Positions 45,403 to 57,800 of a DNA stretch of 64,000 nt are shown in pieces. Source of the DNA: Chloranthus sessilifolius (taxonomy: Eukaryota > Streptophyta > Magnoliopsida > Chloranthales > Chloranthaceae); the NCBI GenBank assembly GCA_021018995.1, contig CM037593.1, forward strand, positions 6,662,088 to 6,726,087. Reading direction: 5' to 3'. Numbering within the stretch: position 1 is the first letter of the stretch; each line of letters begins with the position of its first letter. Both the position numbers and the translations under genes were made by a program. The notes beneath the pieces were generated by a model. It saw nothing but the letters and a program-made list of their open reading frames with translations. It was not told where the DNA came from and searched no databases.

Positions 45403-45409
45403 AAAACCC

Positions 45410-48070
45410 TAGATTCTTCATTGCTTTATATATAAAATATCGGGTTTGGATGGATTGTTGCTTCACCCAAATTTTACCTAACCTGGCCCAACCTTTTAGT
45501 TGACTCGACCCGAAGGTCAGGTATCGTGTCGACCCAAGCCAGGTCGGGTTTGACATATACCTTGATGCGCTTGTTCTTGGTTCAATTTTTGAGATGCATG
45601 TCATATTAACCACTATTATTATTGTTTTTTTTTAACTTGGAGTGTTTGGGTCTCTTAGAACACTTAATCTTAGGGGCACGTGTGTGTCCCAAGTTAGCAC
45701 TTGTTGGGTCAACACAGGATGTATATCTCGAGAGCGGTCTAAGGGGGGATTGAACTCATGTCTCCCACATCGTAAGGGGGATACCTGGCCATTACCCAAA
45801 CCCGTTGAGGTTTATATGAACCATTATGTTTCATGAGATTTAAGACCCAAAATTTCAAGATATGTGATGAAAAAGATTGGGTCAAAAATAAATTTATCTT
45901 CAGATTTAAAGTTGTCAAAAGCCATCTAAATTTAATGGTATTCGTGATAATGGCTAATTTTATATTAAAATTTTATGATTTATTGTCCCCGTCTTTTCGC
46001 ACATGTGGGCGCACTTATCAATGGACACACACAATTACTCTATGTGGTACACACCCAAAAAAGGGATAAACAACAAGTCACCTGTCATTTCAAGCTCAAG
46101 CCCAAGTGCAGCCTAGGCCTGGGCCAACCCATTTATTCTTTAAAATTTTATTGATTTATAAAAATAAGTTCTAAATTTAAAAAAAATATATAAACTGATT
46201 GATCGTTTTAAAATGGAATCCTTGCAAGTACACAAGTTCGATGAACAAGGGCAAGTACAAGGGTGTCGAACCCTAGAGAAACACGTTATTTTGTTAATTT
46301 TAAAGAGTGCAAAGTGAACCTAAGGAAGTACCAAAGGCGAGATCTTTGTTACGATGAAAAATAATAACTACACGAAGCAATACGAAAGAAAAAAAAAATC
46401 AAACAAAACTTATACAAGGAAAATAATGATTAATCAAACAACGATGATAAAATAATCAATGAGTCTGTTAACATTAGATTTGTAATTTTTCTACCAACAA
46501 TCAATCACACATTTCAATATCAAATTATTTACCATTCATTTACTACAAGCAAAATAAATAAAAAATAATGTGATTATTCATACGATATACCTTATCCCAA
46601 CACTATGATGCATCCAATTATGACATGAATCATGCGAAAGACATAATGTATCTTAAATGCGAAACCACAACATTAATAATAAATCGAATGACATCCTATA
46701 TCGGTCTACAAGATTGATCTAGGTAGAATGACTATTTTATTGTGGTCGATAACCAAGATCAACGACTATAAATGAGTATTCGATGACAAATAATAAGCAC
46801 AAACTTAAAGTCATACGATTCAATAATTATGACAAGGAATACAAATATTAACCCTCATTTTACTATAAACAAAATGATTCGACGATTATAAATGAATATT
46901 CGAAGATGTATCAATAAACACAAATTATTATTCATATGATTCAATATTTGTAAAAAGACATGATTGAATTGAAATAAATTAACTACTTATCTAGGGCTTG
47001 CTTCTTTCTTGAATGAACGATTTTAGCCGCTCATCTCCGATCCACACGCAAGGCACAAATTCGAAACTGTCATAAAAACGCTCTTTGGTTTATCAAGTGT
47101 TTGGATCTTTTAGGAAAATATCCGGAACCTTACAAAGTTTTGGTTCCTAATTATAAACTAATTATCAAAAGCTAAAACTATAAACTGAAAAACTAAGGAG
47201 AAAACCTAAGAAAAATACTCAGAAAATTTGGCCTAAAAGGGACTCCAAAAGAGGACCAAAAGAGGCTCCTAGAATCCTAAACAATATTTTGTTTATATAG
47301 GGCTCGGACTAAAAACCTTCCATAAACAGGTCAATCGATTGAATATTTAAATTTAAAGATTCAATTGATTGAATTCAAAATTTGAGTTTTGGCGGATTCA
47401 TTTGAATTTGAAGTCAATCGATTGAGTTCAAATTCAAATTTAAGAGGGAAAACAGTTGTCATCCAACTCAATCGATTGATTTCTAAATTTCAATCGATTG
47501 ATAATGACATATGACATAATCAATTCTCATAACTGTGGCTGGATCAATCAATTCTCTTTACGGATTTCGATGCTTCTGTTAAATCTATGGCCCAATGCTC
47601 CCATGTTGTCCTTAATCATGCTCTTTTAAGCTTCTACACGATCCAAATGACGAAAATAGCTGAAATCACTACAACTATACAACAATCGTCAGAATGCTTT
47701 CATCGGATGACCAAATATTGGTATTAGGGTGCAAAATATAGTTATATTTCGACATAGATCACTGATATCACACAAATATTTAATATCAGTTAATAGCTAC
47801 TTTTAAAGTCTAAAGTTTAAAAATAGAAAATCTATAATTCTTTTAAGGGTTATTTTTAAAATACTACAATTGACTTTTTGGCTCTGACAGAGAACTACTT
47901 TTATATTTGGTAACACAACTTCTTGCCTCATTTGCTCTGGCGAGGAGTTGTTTTAAGTAATAAAACTGCTTTATACCTACTTTATCTCAGAACAGATTTT
48001 ATTTGCTCTGACAGGCAGAAGGCAAAGAGCTGCTTCTGCTCTTACAAGAGCTAACCCAAACACAAAGAGC
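45410..48070. other. Intergenic, likely old LTR-element derivative
   Basis: No gene. 45640-45830 (GTTGGGTCAACACAGG, GGGGGATTGAACTCATG) and 46195-46330 (AATCCTTGCAAGTACACAAG, GGTGTCGAACCCTAG) have wording seen around LTR-element ends in plants, but I cannot define borders. 47331-47501 holds a cluster of 12-bp palindromes. The remainder is AT-rich. Confidence 0.35.
47331..47501. repeat. Cluster of the palindrome TCAATCGATTGA
   Basis: TCAATCGATTGA occurs at 47331, 47414, 47468 and 47490, and a variant TCAATTGATTGA at 47361. Five 12-bp dyads in 171 bp is far above chance. Spacings are 30, 53, 54 and 22 bp. Possibly protein-binding sites within an old LTR, or remnants of a minisatellite. Confidence 0.8.
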
Positions 48071-48079
48071 CCAATGAGT

Positions 48080-48665
48080 CTAGGGCTTATGCCCAATCTC
48101 GGCTTGTTCAAAATTTGGGCCTAAAGTACTAGCCCAAGCCCGACCCATGAGCTCTATGTCAAGCCTAACCCTCCTTAAATTGAGTTGGCCCAGGTTACCC
48201 AGCCCGTTGCCATCCCTATCTTCGATACAACCCATATTTACTGTTAATGCTAGGGGTCTCAATGGGTCGGGCTTGAGCCTGGCTGGCCCAAGATGGGTCG
48301 GGTATGGGTTGAGATTGTAGGCCCAAATAAAATAGGCCCAGCCCATTTTGGTATGATTAGTAAACGGGCCTGGAATGAGGTAGCTCCAAAAGCCTCATTA
48401 AAAATTGGCCCATTTAAAGCTCGGACCGACCTGTTCATTTAAGATAATTTACATAAAAATTATATAGATATTCCGGGTGGCTCGGTCCAACCAGACCCAA
48501 TTATTAAACAGGTTCAATTTGGGCTGAGATAGTAGGCCTGAATAAAAAATATGCCCGACCCCGATTAATAAAGTGGCCGGGTATGGGCTGGCTCCAAGAG
48601 CACCATAAAATAGGCCCGTTTAAAGACCGACCCCGATTAATAAAGTGCCCAGGTATGAGCTTGCT
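48080..48665. repeat. GGGCC-type dispersed repeat upstream of AAH
   Basis: Two to three successive units of the family, e.g. AATGGGTCGGGCTTGAGCC and GGGTATGGGCTGGCTCC. Ends about 210 bp before the AAH start codon. Confidence 0.65.
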
Positions 48666-48874
48666 ATTAATAGCAAGAAGTAAGCAATCTCAAATGGACC
48701 GTTTTAGATTCACAAATACCAGTTTTGAGCATTCGCAACTGCGCGCCATCTAATCCCGAAGAAAGATGCTCCCGTTGCTTATTTCCAGTGGAATACACGG
48801 GTGGCGCATTTTAGTGCTGCGCCAGCTATTTATTCCCGTTTCGACCCCCTCGTCTGAGCTTCGCTGTTCCAGCA

Positions 48875-51800
48875 ATGGCTTTCCATTGCAGGGAATCTCT
48901 CTCCTCCAAAACCCTAATTTCAATGGCTACGATTCACTTTATCTTCTTTTCTCTGGTCTCCCTAGTTTCAACCACGGTGGTTGCAATTTCAATTACAGGT
49001 CTCTCTCTCTTCTTTTTCTCTCTCTAAGATTAAATATCACATGTAAAAACACATATATTCTAAACCGATACAGTTGTACATTAGGTGCACGGACCGTGTA
49101 CCGCCGGTGGTACGCGGACCAATCTCTGTCCGTTTCCATGGTCAACTGTGTACTTGCACATGTTTCTTTGATGTTAGAAACCTGCGCAAGTCTCAGCTTT
49201 ATTCGTGCAGGCGAACTGAGATTGGTCCGTGTACTATTGGCGGTGCACGGTCCGTGTACAATAGCTGCAGATGCTTTGTGTCAGTTGAAACTCTGGATTT
49301 ATTAATATTTTATGGCCTGAGATTTTGACTTTGTATTAAAATAGGGAATTATTTGTTTTATATTATTATATCTTCTCTTTGTAGTCATTTTTAAAATTCA
49401 CATGGTTCCTAATTTTTTAATTGTGTCGATAAGAATTTCACCTATCATTTTTGTTTGCTACTCATCAATTATCTTTAATTTTTTTTTTATTGTAGCAATT
49501 TATTTCACATTATTTTATTGAATTTATATATTATATTTCTATTTTCTAATTATTCAAATAAAATTTTGAAAGTTATTGATTACATTGTAGTTTTCATGGT
49601 CGTTGGCTGTAATTTTATCATGCATCTAGCTTTTTTCATTTCTATATACCCATAAAAAAAATTCCATTTTTTTTTCAAAAAATATAATGCTTGCAATTTT
49701 CTATTTTTCTGTTGCATTTTCAAATTAAATACTATTGGATAATCGTGGTAATTGAACCCTTGACCCAAAGTGACAAATTTCGTTTTCGGTAATTTTTTGG
49801 TGGGGGGGTCCTTGCGGTACATTTCGGATTAATTTCGATATATTTCGGAAAAATTTCAGGAAAGTTTCGGAGATTAAAAATATATAAAAAATATATTATT
49901 TCGCCAAAAATTACTGAAAAGTACCAAAATTTTTGTTTGACCCCCTTTTCGGCGAATTTCGGCGAAATTTGTCACTATGCCTCGACCTCATTTAGCAGGG
50001 TTTCAATGGATCGGGCAAGGCCTTAAATGGGCTGATTTCATATTGGTCATAAAACCGGGCCTCGTTACGAATAAGGCTGGGTCCAATTACTAATCAGCCC
50101 GATTACCCCATCCAAACCATGCCCAAACAGGATTCAGTCTGGGCCATATTCAGGCCAGCTCGGCTTATTATTGGTCGGGGTCTCTTAATTGGGTCTACCA
50201 CCCGGTCCAATTAGTAATCAGGTATAGGGACAATTACTAATTGGGCCTAATATTTCAGCACAAACATGACCCCCAAACCAGCTGAGCCATGTTACGGCCT
50301 GGCCCGGCCCAGCCTGTTGACACTCGTATTGGTGATACATTATTGAGAGCATCACCACTGGGGCAAAGGTCCAATCCTAATCCCATGGTACAAAAACTGA
50401 TGTAATACTTATACCTGGGCACGATGTTTCAGAGTTTTCATGCCTCAAATTATCGTGTTCATACCATCCCCGTGATGATACAATGCTTCTATCAGTACCA
50501 TACTATAGTGATAGCCTCTATCACAAAATTATCTTAATTAATCAAAATTTTAGAAAAATTCTCCGAATAGGTGATATACCGAACCTTTTGTTGAATATTC
50601 TCTTGATTCATCGATTCTCCAAATTTTGTGAATTTTCCAAATTTCAATCATTGTTTTCTATGATTGAAAATTGTTAATGAATGCGGACTATGTAATATAC
50701 TACACATTGTTTTTAATTTTAAATAGTTATCATATATTTTTATATATTTTAGTAATATAATCTTTTTATAATCCGCAATTATTTTTTTTCTTAAAATTTC
50801 CCTAAATCTTTCCCGAATTTATCCAATTAAACCGAATGGACACTCCAACAAATGATTGCTGAATACAAGTTTGGTTACTATGACTGATAGCTGGAGAACG
50901 CCCTAGTTGTTATATATATGTGTGTGTGTGTGTTTTAAATGATAAATGCATTTTATGTGTGTTCTTAATTTACATTAAATCATTTCATGCGAAAATACTT
51001 ATCAAAGACTAAAATTCTAAATGTCATTGTAGTTATCACTTACTATGAATCTTAGAATAGGGGTCATATGCAAGCACATAAGAAAAGGGCATTAATTGCC
51101 TTATCTTTATTGAAGTGCTCATTTTTCCTATTCTAGAATAGGTGTTCAAACTGATTATTTGGCCTAAAACAAAAACTTAAGCAGTGGCATTAGAAGATCA
51201 AGAAGGTCTTGATCAATGGGTGAACATATATGGTGAATGATGCTTGCATATTTAGGTGTAATGGGAACTCAAGTGTAATTATATGCCTATATGTTGATAA
51301 CATTCTCATCGTAGGAACGGAGTTGGAGGGTATTAATGACACTAAAAGCTCCCTAAAATCCAACTATTATATGAAGGATTTAGTTGTAGCCAAAGTAATT
51401 CTTAGATTAAAGATAATATACGTTAAGGATGAGATTGCTCTTATTCAGAATGATTATCGAGTTAGAAATTTGATTATATTCCAGCTCTTACTCTGTACTG
51501 TTGAGTTTAGTCCCACATCGGACAATCATAACCTCGTCTCTCCTTTTATAAGATCCTGGGCCACCACTCATCTCCAATTGGTTTCAAGTTGGATGTCTAT
51601 ATAGAAAATAAAGATGTTAATAACTAAAGAAGAGAAGATACCCATTTAGGGTTTATTGGAGAGAGAGAACAAGAGAGAGGGAGAGGGAGAGGAGAGAGAG
51701 GAGAGAGCACAATAACCACAGAGACTACATTGTTGCTATTCTAATATAGTTTGAGAACAAAATAGAGCCCCGTTATATACAGGGCTACATAGAGACCAAT

Positions 51801-54800
51801 TACATTTTTACTCAATGTGGGATTAAAACCCACTAAGCATACCTCTCTTTCTAGTATATCCAATGTTACTCACTAACACATATTTCACCACATATTACAT
51901 CTCTAACACTTACAATCCTAGCATCTAGTTGAAAAAGTACATATGTCATATGTATATGTTTATCCCATCTCGAGTATTTGGGGATCTCTGACAATTTAAT
52001 TAATGTCATGTCTTGAATAAGGCCTGATATTGCCTTTGAGTGTGAAATTCGAGCAGATACACCTATAACCTCCAGATTGAACATGAGAACACATTGACCA
52101 AAATTCTGAAATATTTAATGGGAAGAAATGCAGAATGGGTTACGTGACATTTCCTACCATTATTGAATCTAGCAATAACACTACTTTGGATTTGGATCTC
52201 AATTATTTTATAGATATTATAGCCAACATAGTGAATTGGATCCTAAGAAGATAGGTAAATTTCCTTTCTCCCCACCGCATATGCCACTGGTGATGTGTAA
52301 CCTAGACACGTGGCACGGGTGCCAAGTGTCAAGGTGCCAATAGATGTTTGGCACACCAATTTCGAAAGATTCCAATACGGCGGCACGGCCTTAAGAAAAA
52401 TAAATTAGATAAATAGAACACATATAGAAAATAATTGAAGGGAAATCTTAGAGATATGTAATGAAAAGATACATATTACATAGTATATGTCGTGAACCTA
52501 AGTAAAAATACAGTATATTGTAAAAATCGTTTTCAACAACCCAAACCTTTTATTTAGTAGTTACTAAACTTTACACATTTAAAAAAAAAAAGTTCATTTT
52601 ACTGTTGTCAAAACGATATCATTGATGGTAATATGTAGTTTTTCATATATGTTTAGAAGTTTTGTGTTGTTTGAGTGTCCAAATGTCGGCATGTGTGCCA
52701 AGTGCCACCAAGTGTTGGCACGACAAAAACCCCAAAAGTAGAAGTGCCAAGGTAACATTGGTCACTATGGCTATTCAACGTCAAGCTCATAGTTTCTTAC
52801 TACATAGGAGGCTAAACGAAGCCCCAGTCTTGATCTATCAAACCTCAGCCGGCATATGTGCCTGCGTAGGAGCAAAGTTACTTGCTGTCCATTTGCTCTC
52901 TATTCAACAAATCTGTTATGTAAAACTCACAAGTAATTTGGTGGATCCTTTATCTAAATGCCTTGGTTAGGATGCAATAGCCAATACATCGAAGGGAATA
53001 GGGCTACAAGTAAGTGGTAGAAACCCACCTAGAATTGGAAACCAGGTTGAATGGAAAAGAAAACCAATCGGCAGTTAATAAGGCACTGCTTGGCAAAGTT
53101 GCTTCCGAAAAGCACTTTTCATGAAAAGATATTGGTAAGAAGCACTTTCCATCCAAGGACATGGCCATTTCTTACTGAAAGTGGTGTATATTTGGAGAAG
53201 CAGCGTGGGGCTACTTCTCCATTTTTACCTAGAGGTGGCCAAATCCTTGGGTGGAAAGTGCTTCTCACCCAATATTTTACCTTGAAAAGTGTTTTTTGGA
53301 AGCAATTTTGCTAAACTGGGTAATTAATTGTTTTCTCTATCATAGGCGGTTATTATTTTCCTTTGTCCCATTCAAGGATCAAATTTTTGGATTTCGGTTT
53401 GGTTTCGGGCTGTTTCGAAACCGAAATTTTGAACCAAAATTTCGGCCGAAAACTTTAATCCCATATAGTATGAACCGAAATTTTGAGTTTTCGGTTTCGT
53501 TTCGGTGGGGACCGAAACCAAAGCATTTCAGCCGAAATTTTGAACCATGGTTCCATTTCTATCGTGTGATAGTGCTTGATCCTATAAATTTGTGTGGTTA
53601 GTCTCTCAATGAGACTATAGATTATAATCTTTGTTTGGACTTTGAAGTGATGATACGGTCACTACTATTAGGCTCATCCAGTTAAATATGCAGTGGGATC
53701 GCTCCTATGACATTCATGTTGGTCTCTAAATCACTTTGCAAAAGGGATTCTGACACATGACCATAACGAGGGGTGTAAATTAAAACCGAAAAACGAGCCT
53801 CCCGAATCGGCCGGAAACCGACTGAAAATTGACACCAAACTGAAAAAACTGAACCCCCCCTTGAAAATTTCTCGTTCAAAAAAGCAAAATTGTAAACAAC
53901 CAAAAATCGAACCGACCGCAACCGAAATCTCAGATCGGTTCGTATTGGTTTCGGTTCAGGGAGTGTGGGAAGTTTGGTTAGCTGAAACTGAAACCAGAAC
54001 TTTTCGGTTCAGGTTTGGTTTTAGTTGATGACATCGAAACTGCCAACACCGAAAATGATATTTTGGTTTAGGTTCGGTGAGCGGAATTTACACCCCTAAC
54101 CATAACGTGCCAAACTTAAGAGAAACAGATATTTGAATGTCTTTTTGTGTCAGTTACAACTCAGGTTTGTCTTTTAGAGCGATCAGTTTGTGAACTAGTT
54201 TACGAAAGACCAGTAAAAGTTTGAGATGTGTACGGTAATGTTGGAATACTTACATATGGTTCTCAAAATAACGAAAAATACAAATTGCATTTAAATTAAC
54301 ACTTGCGTGTTGACCTGAAGTGAATACTAGCCACATTAAAGGTTATCGTCTTATTTTGGATGGAGCTAGCCACGGAGCCATGTTGTGAAAGCCGTTTCTT
54401 GGTGATGGTAGGAGTCTAGGGCAAGAGATAGACTAGCACCATGCCACCATCTCTAGATTCAACAAAGACCTGACTTGATTAGAGCCTCCATCTGAATTGC
54501 ATTGTTGCATTTTCAAAAACATATATCGAACAATGATTTCTTAATTTATTTTCTTGTCATTATTGCCACTCTATTCTACTCTCTGTTTCTGTTTATAATT
54601 TTTTTATATTGCACATGAAACATCTTAAAATTTTTTGTCCAACACGTAGGGGTGAAGATTGGAGATAAGGAATTGTTTTCAGAAATTTTAAGGGACGAGG
54701 CAGTGGACAGACTTAATCAGCTTGGAAAGGTATGGACATTTTTCGTTCTGTTACATATTTCTCTTCAATACACACGCCCACTGATTATGTTACATATTTT

Positions 54801-57800
54801 TCTCCAATACACACACACACCAAATCAAGTTGGTTTAGATATAGTAAACAAAGACTTCATTGTGGCCTTGAACCCCAAATAATGAATATTTAATTTTACT
54901 GATTGATTATGGAATACGATTGCCTTTTTTTTGGATCAATGATAAAATGAATGCATTTAAATTTCAGATAAAAATACAACAAGGTTTCACGCCAAGAGCA
55001 AGGATCTTTTGACTGCGATGAGAAACCTCAATCTATGTAGAGCTATTTTTTACAAAGAATTCCTATTGCCAAATACACTATCTAATGCATCGATAATGAA
55101 TCTCCCACTGTAAGGATACCTTTGACCATTGTGCCCTATTTAATTAAAGTTCGAATATCATGGTGGAATACAACTATAAGCAATCAGTGATCCTGTTAAA
55201 GCGTTTGATACACACATACATACTCACAAACTTTTGTGCATAATACAATTACACTAAAAAGAGATGGGAGTAAAAGTGTATTTCATTTAAAGCAGCAAAT
55301 GATTCATCTGTCCTTGGATGGTTATAGATATATAAATATAGCAATGTTGTTTCGCTATGAATAAATGTGTAAAATGGATATTCAATTCGGTAATTGAATA
55401 CATATATATAACAGACTGATAGATTAACCTTTCTCCTACATGACCCGATCAATTCGATCAGGCATTCGCCATATATTTTCATTGTTCAACAGTTTGATAA
55501 CATGAAAAAACCAAAAGCTCTGCCCTCCCTCTCTAATCTATCTAATCTATCCAATTGATAGAAGGGTAGAGGCCTTTGGTGCCCCCCCTCCCTTATTGTA
55601 ATGACCCGAAATTTCCACCCCGAACACGTGGAAATTCTGGATCGCTAGATCATAATTCATAATCTAATTACAGAAATTCTTTGGTATCGATTAGAGAGCA
55701 AACTATCATAAATGAATCGAATGCATAAATATCCATGACTAAATCCATTTGCATTAATCTCCATAACGAAAGTGCAAAAATTAGAAGTAAAACTACCAGT
55801 GACGACCTTTCAACACACAAACAGTGACACATAACATCCAAAAATAATCTTAATTATCTCCAAAAGTTCATCTAATCTATACCAAGTATAAGTCTCCAAA
55901 AGAATCTAAGGATAAAACTCCTCAGGTGGGAGATCTGCTTCGTCTTCCGGCACAAAGTTGGGATCTTCTTCTAATGCGGGATTTGGAACTACTTTTGTAC
56001 CTGTGACACATAGTATCGGGGTGAGCTAACAGTCTAAGCTCAGTAGAAAAGTTTAAGGCCAAATTACATCTTATCCGATCAATGCATATTTCGATGACAA
56101 ATTCAAACGCAATTAAATGACAAAAACATAATTCGAAAAATATCATGGGTTCAAAAGCACATATTCTGAGTTCTAGTTCCATATGAGATTCGATAGCATT
56201 GCTTCTTGGGTTTCATGTGAGTATTCATTAAATTGTTTCATTATCAAATTTCAGATGCAATCTTCTTAATTCATGATGACTTAAAAATATAACTTAAATA
56301 TTACTAGCACAAATATAGTATTAGAGTCTCCAATAATCGATGGGAATCCTCCTAACCATCGTCGTTCAATGAACAATTTTCTAAGTGCTCAGGCCCTTGC
56401 GCTGTGAGGGACACTTGTGCGGTTCAATGGGCCGTCGAAACGTTTCAAAAGTGCCAAAGCATAGAATTCAGTTCAAAGGAATCTCTTTAAATCACATGCA
56501 AAGTTCTAATACATAGATACAATGTTCATGGTTCATAAAATAATTCTCATTCTAATCCAGATTCAAAATTCAAAGGGTTCGGTGTTCAAAGATTCCATGA
56601 TTCAAAATTTAGAATGTTCCAATTATTCATATGCAATAAGATTCAAGTAACTTCCAAAGTTTCAAAGGGTTTGATATTCAGAATATTCAAATAGTGTAAT
56701 ATATTCAATGCAGCAAGATCCATTAAGTTCGAAATCAATCTCAATGTTCATAAATTCGGTTTCATTAAAGTCTATGATTCAAAGTTTAAAACATAATTGT
56801 GCGTTGAAAATCCCCTACCTAGGGTCCTAATGTCGCAAGGAAAATTGTTGGTGGTGGTGTCTGGCGGTGCGGCTTAGACGGTGGGTCGATATGGTGCTCA
56901 GTTGAACGCGAGAAGAAGGGTGTGACAACGATGGTGGTTGCTCTAGTCATAGAAAGGAAACAAGAGAGAGAGATAGGCGTCTTGGATGTTGGGTGTTAGA
57001 AAGAAAACGAGAGACAAAGAGGGATATAGAGGGAGCGACGTTTGGGATGGCTGAGTACTTTCAGTTTTTTTTTAAAAAAATTCGAAAGAGAGAGATAGAG
57101 GCGTTCGGAACTTGTGTAGTCCGGTCGGTTATAAGGAGATAGAGGAAGGGAGGTCGGTTAATTGGAAAGTGAAGAAACAATAAAAAGGCAGGAGTTCTAA
57201 TGGAATTATGTTGCTTGCCGAGTTGGAGGGAGGTGCCCAAGAGGCAATTTCAAATCTTGCTGTTGGGGCCATGTTATTTGGGATTTTATATAATTAAAGA
57301 TGGACGGCTATGATGGGGTTTTGCCTAAATTTTGGAATGATTTTGAGTTAGATCTTGCACCACATGAGAATCCTTGCCACAAAATGAGAAGGTTGAGTTG
57401 TCGTCCAAATCAAAATTGGAAATAGGAGGGTGGCTAGGTGTAATTACTAATTAAGAAGGAATTTGGGCAGCTGTTGGTCGCATGCTACATTGACACGGGC
57501 GGACTCTTATTGAAATAGAAGTAGAAGTAGGAGAGAGAGAGTTAGAATTAGAGTGGGCGTGGGTCTTTTAATTTGGGAAAGCCAACATTAATAAAATAAA
57601 ATAAAAAGTAACACTATAATAATAAAAAGGCAACACTAATTAACAAAAGACAATACACTAATAAAGAGTAGGCAACCTAACTTGGGATTCGGGTGCCATC
57701 TTTGTATACCTGAATCCAATTCAAATACTTTTTTTTTTTTCTTTCTTTCTTGTTTTATATGGTGTGGGTAATAGGGTGTGGAGCACCCACATGAAGTTTG

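Noticed and set aside
47331-47501. CRISPR-like spacing of the TCAATCGATTGA dyad
   Set aside because: The repeats are only 12 bp, spacings are irregular, and the host is a plant. No array or cas-type gene.
48766-49305. 179-codon plus-strand open frame covering AAH exon 1
   Set aside because: It is in a different frame from the AAH start (48875). It runs through the exon 1 donor and into a MITE and has no recognisable domain, whereas the frame from 48875 gives a signal-peptide-like exon that splices in phase to DKELFSEILRDE.
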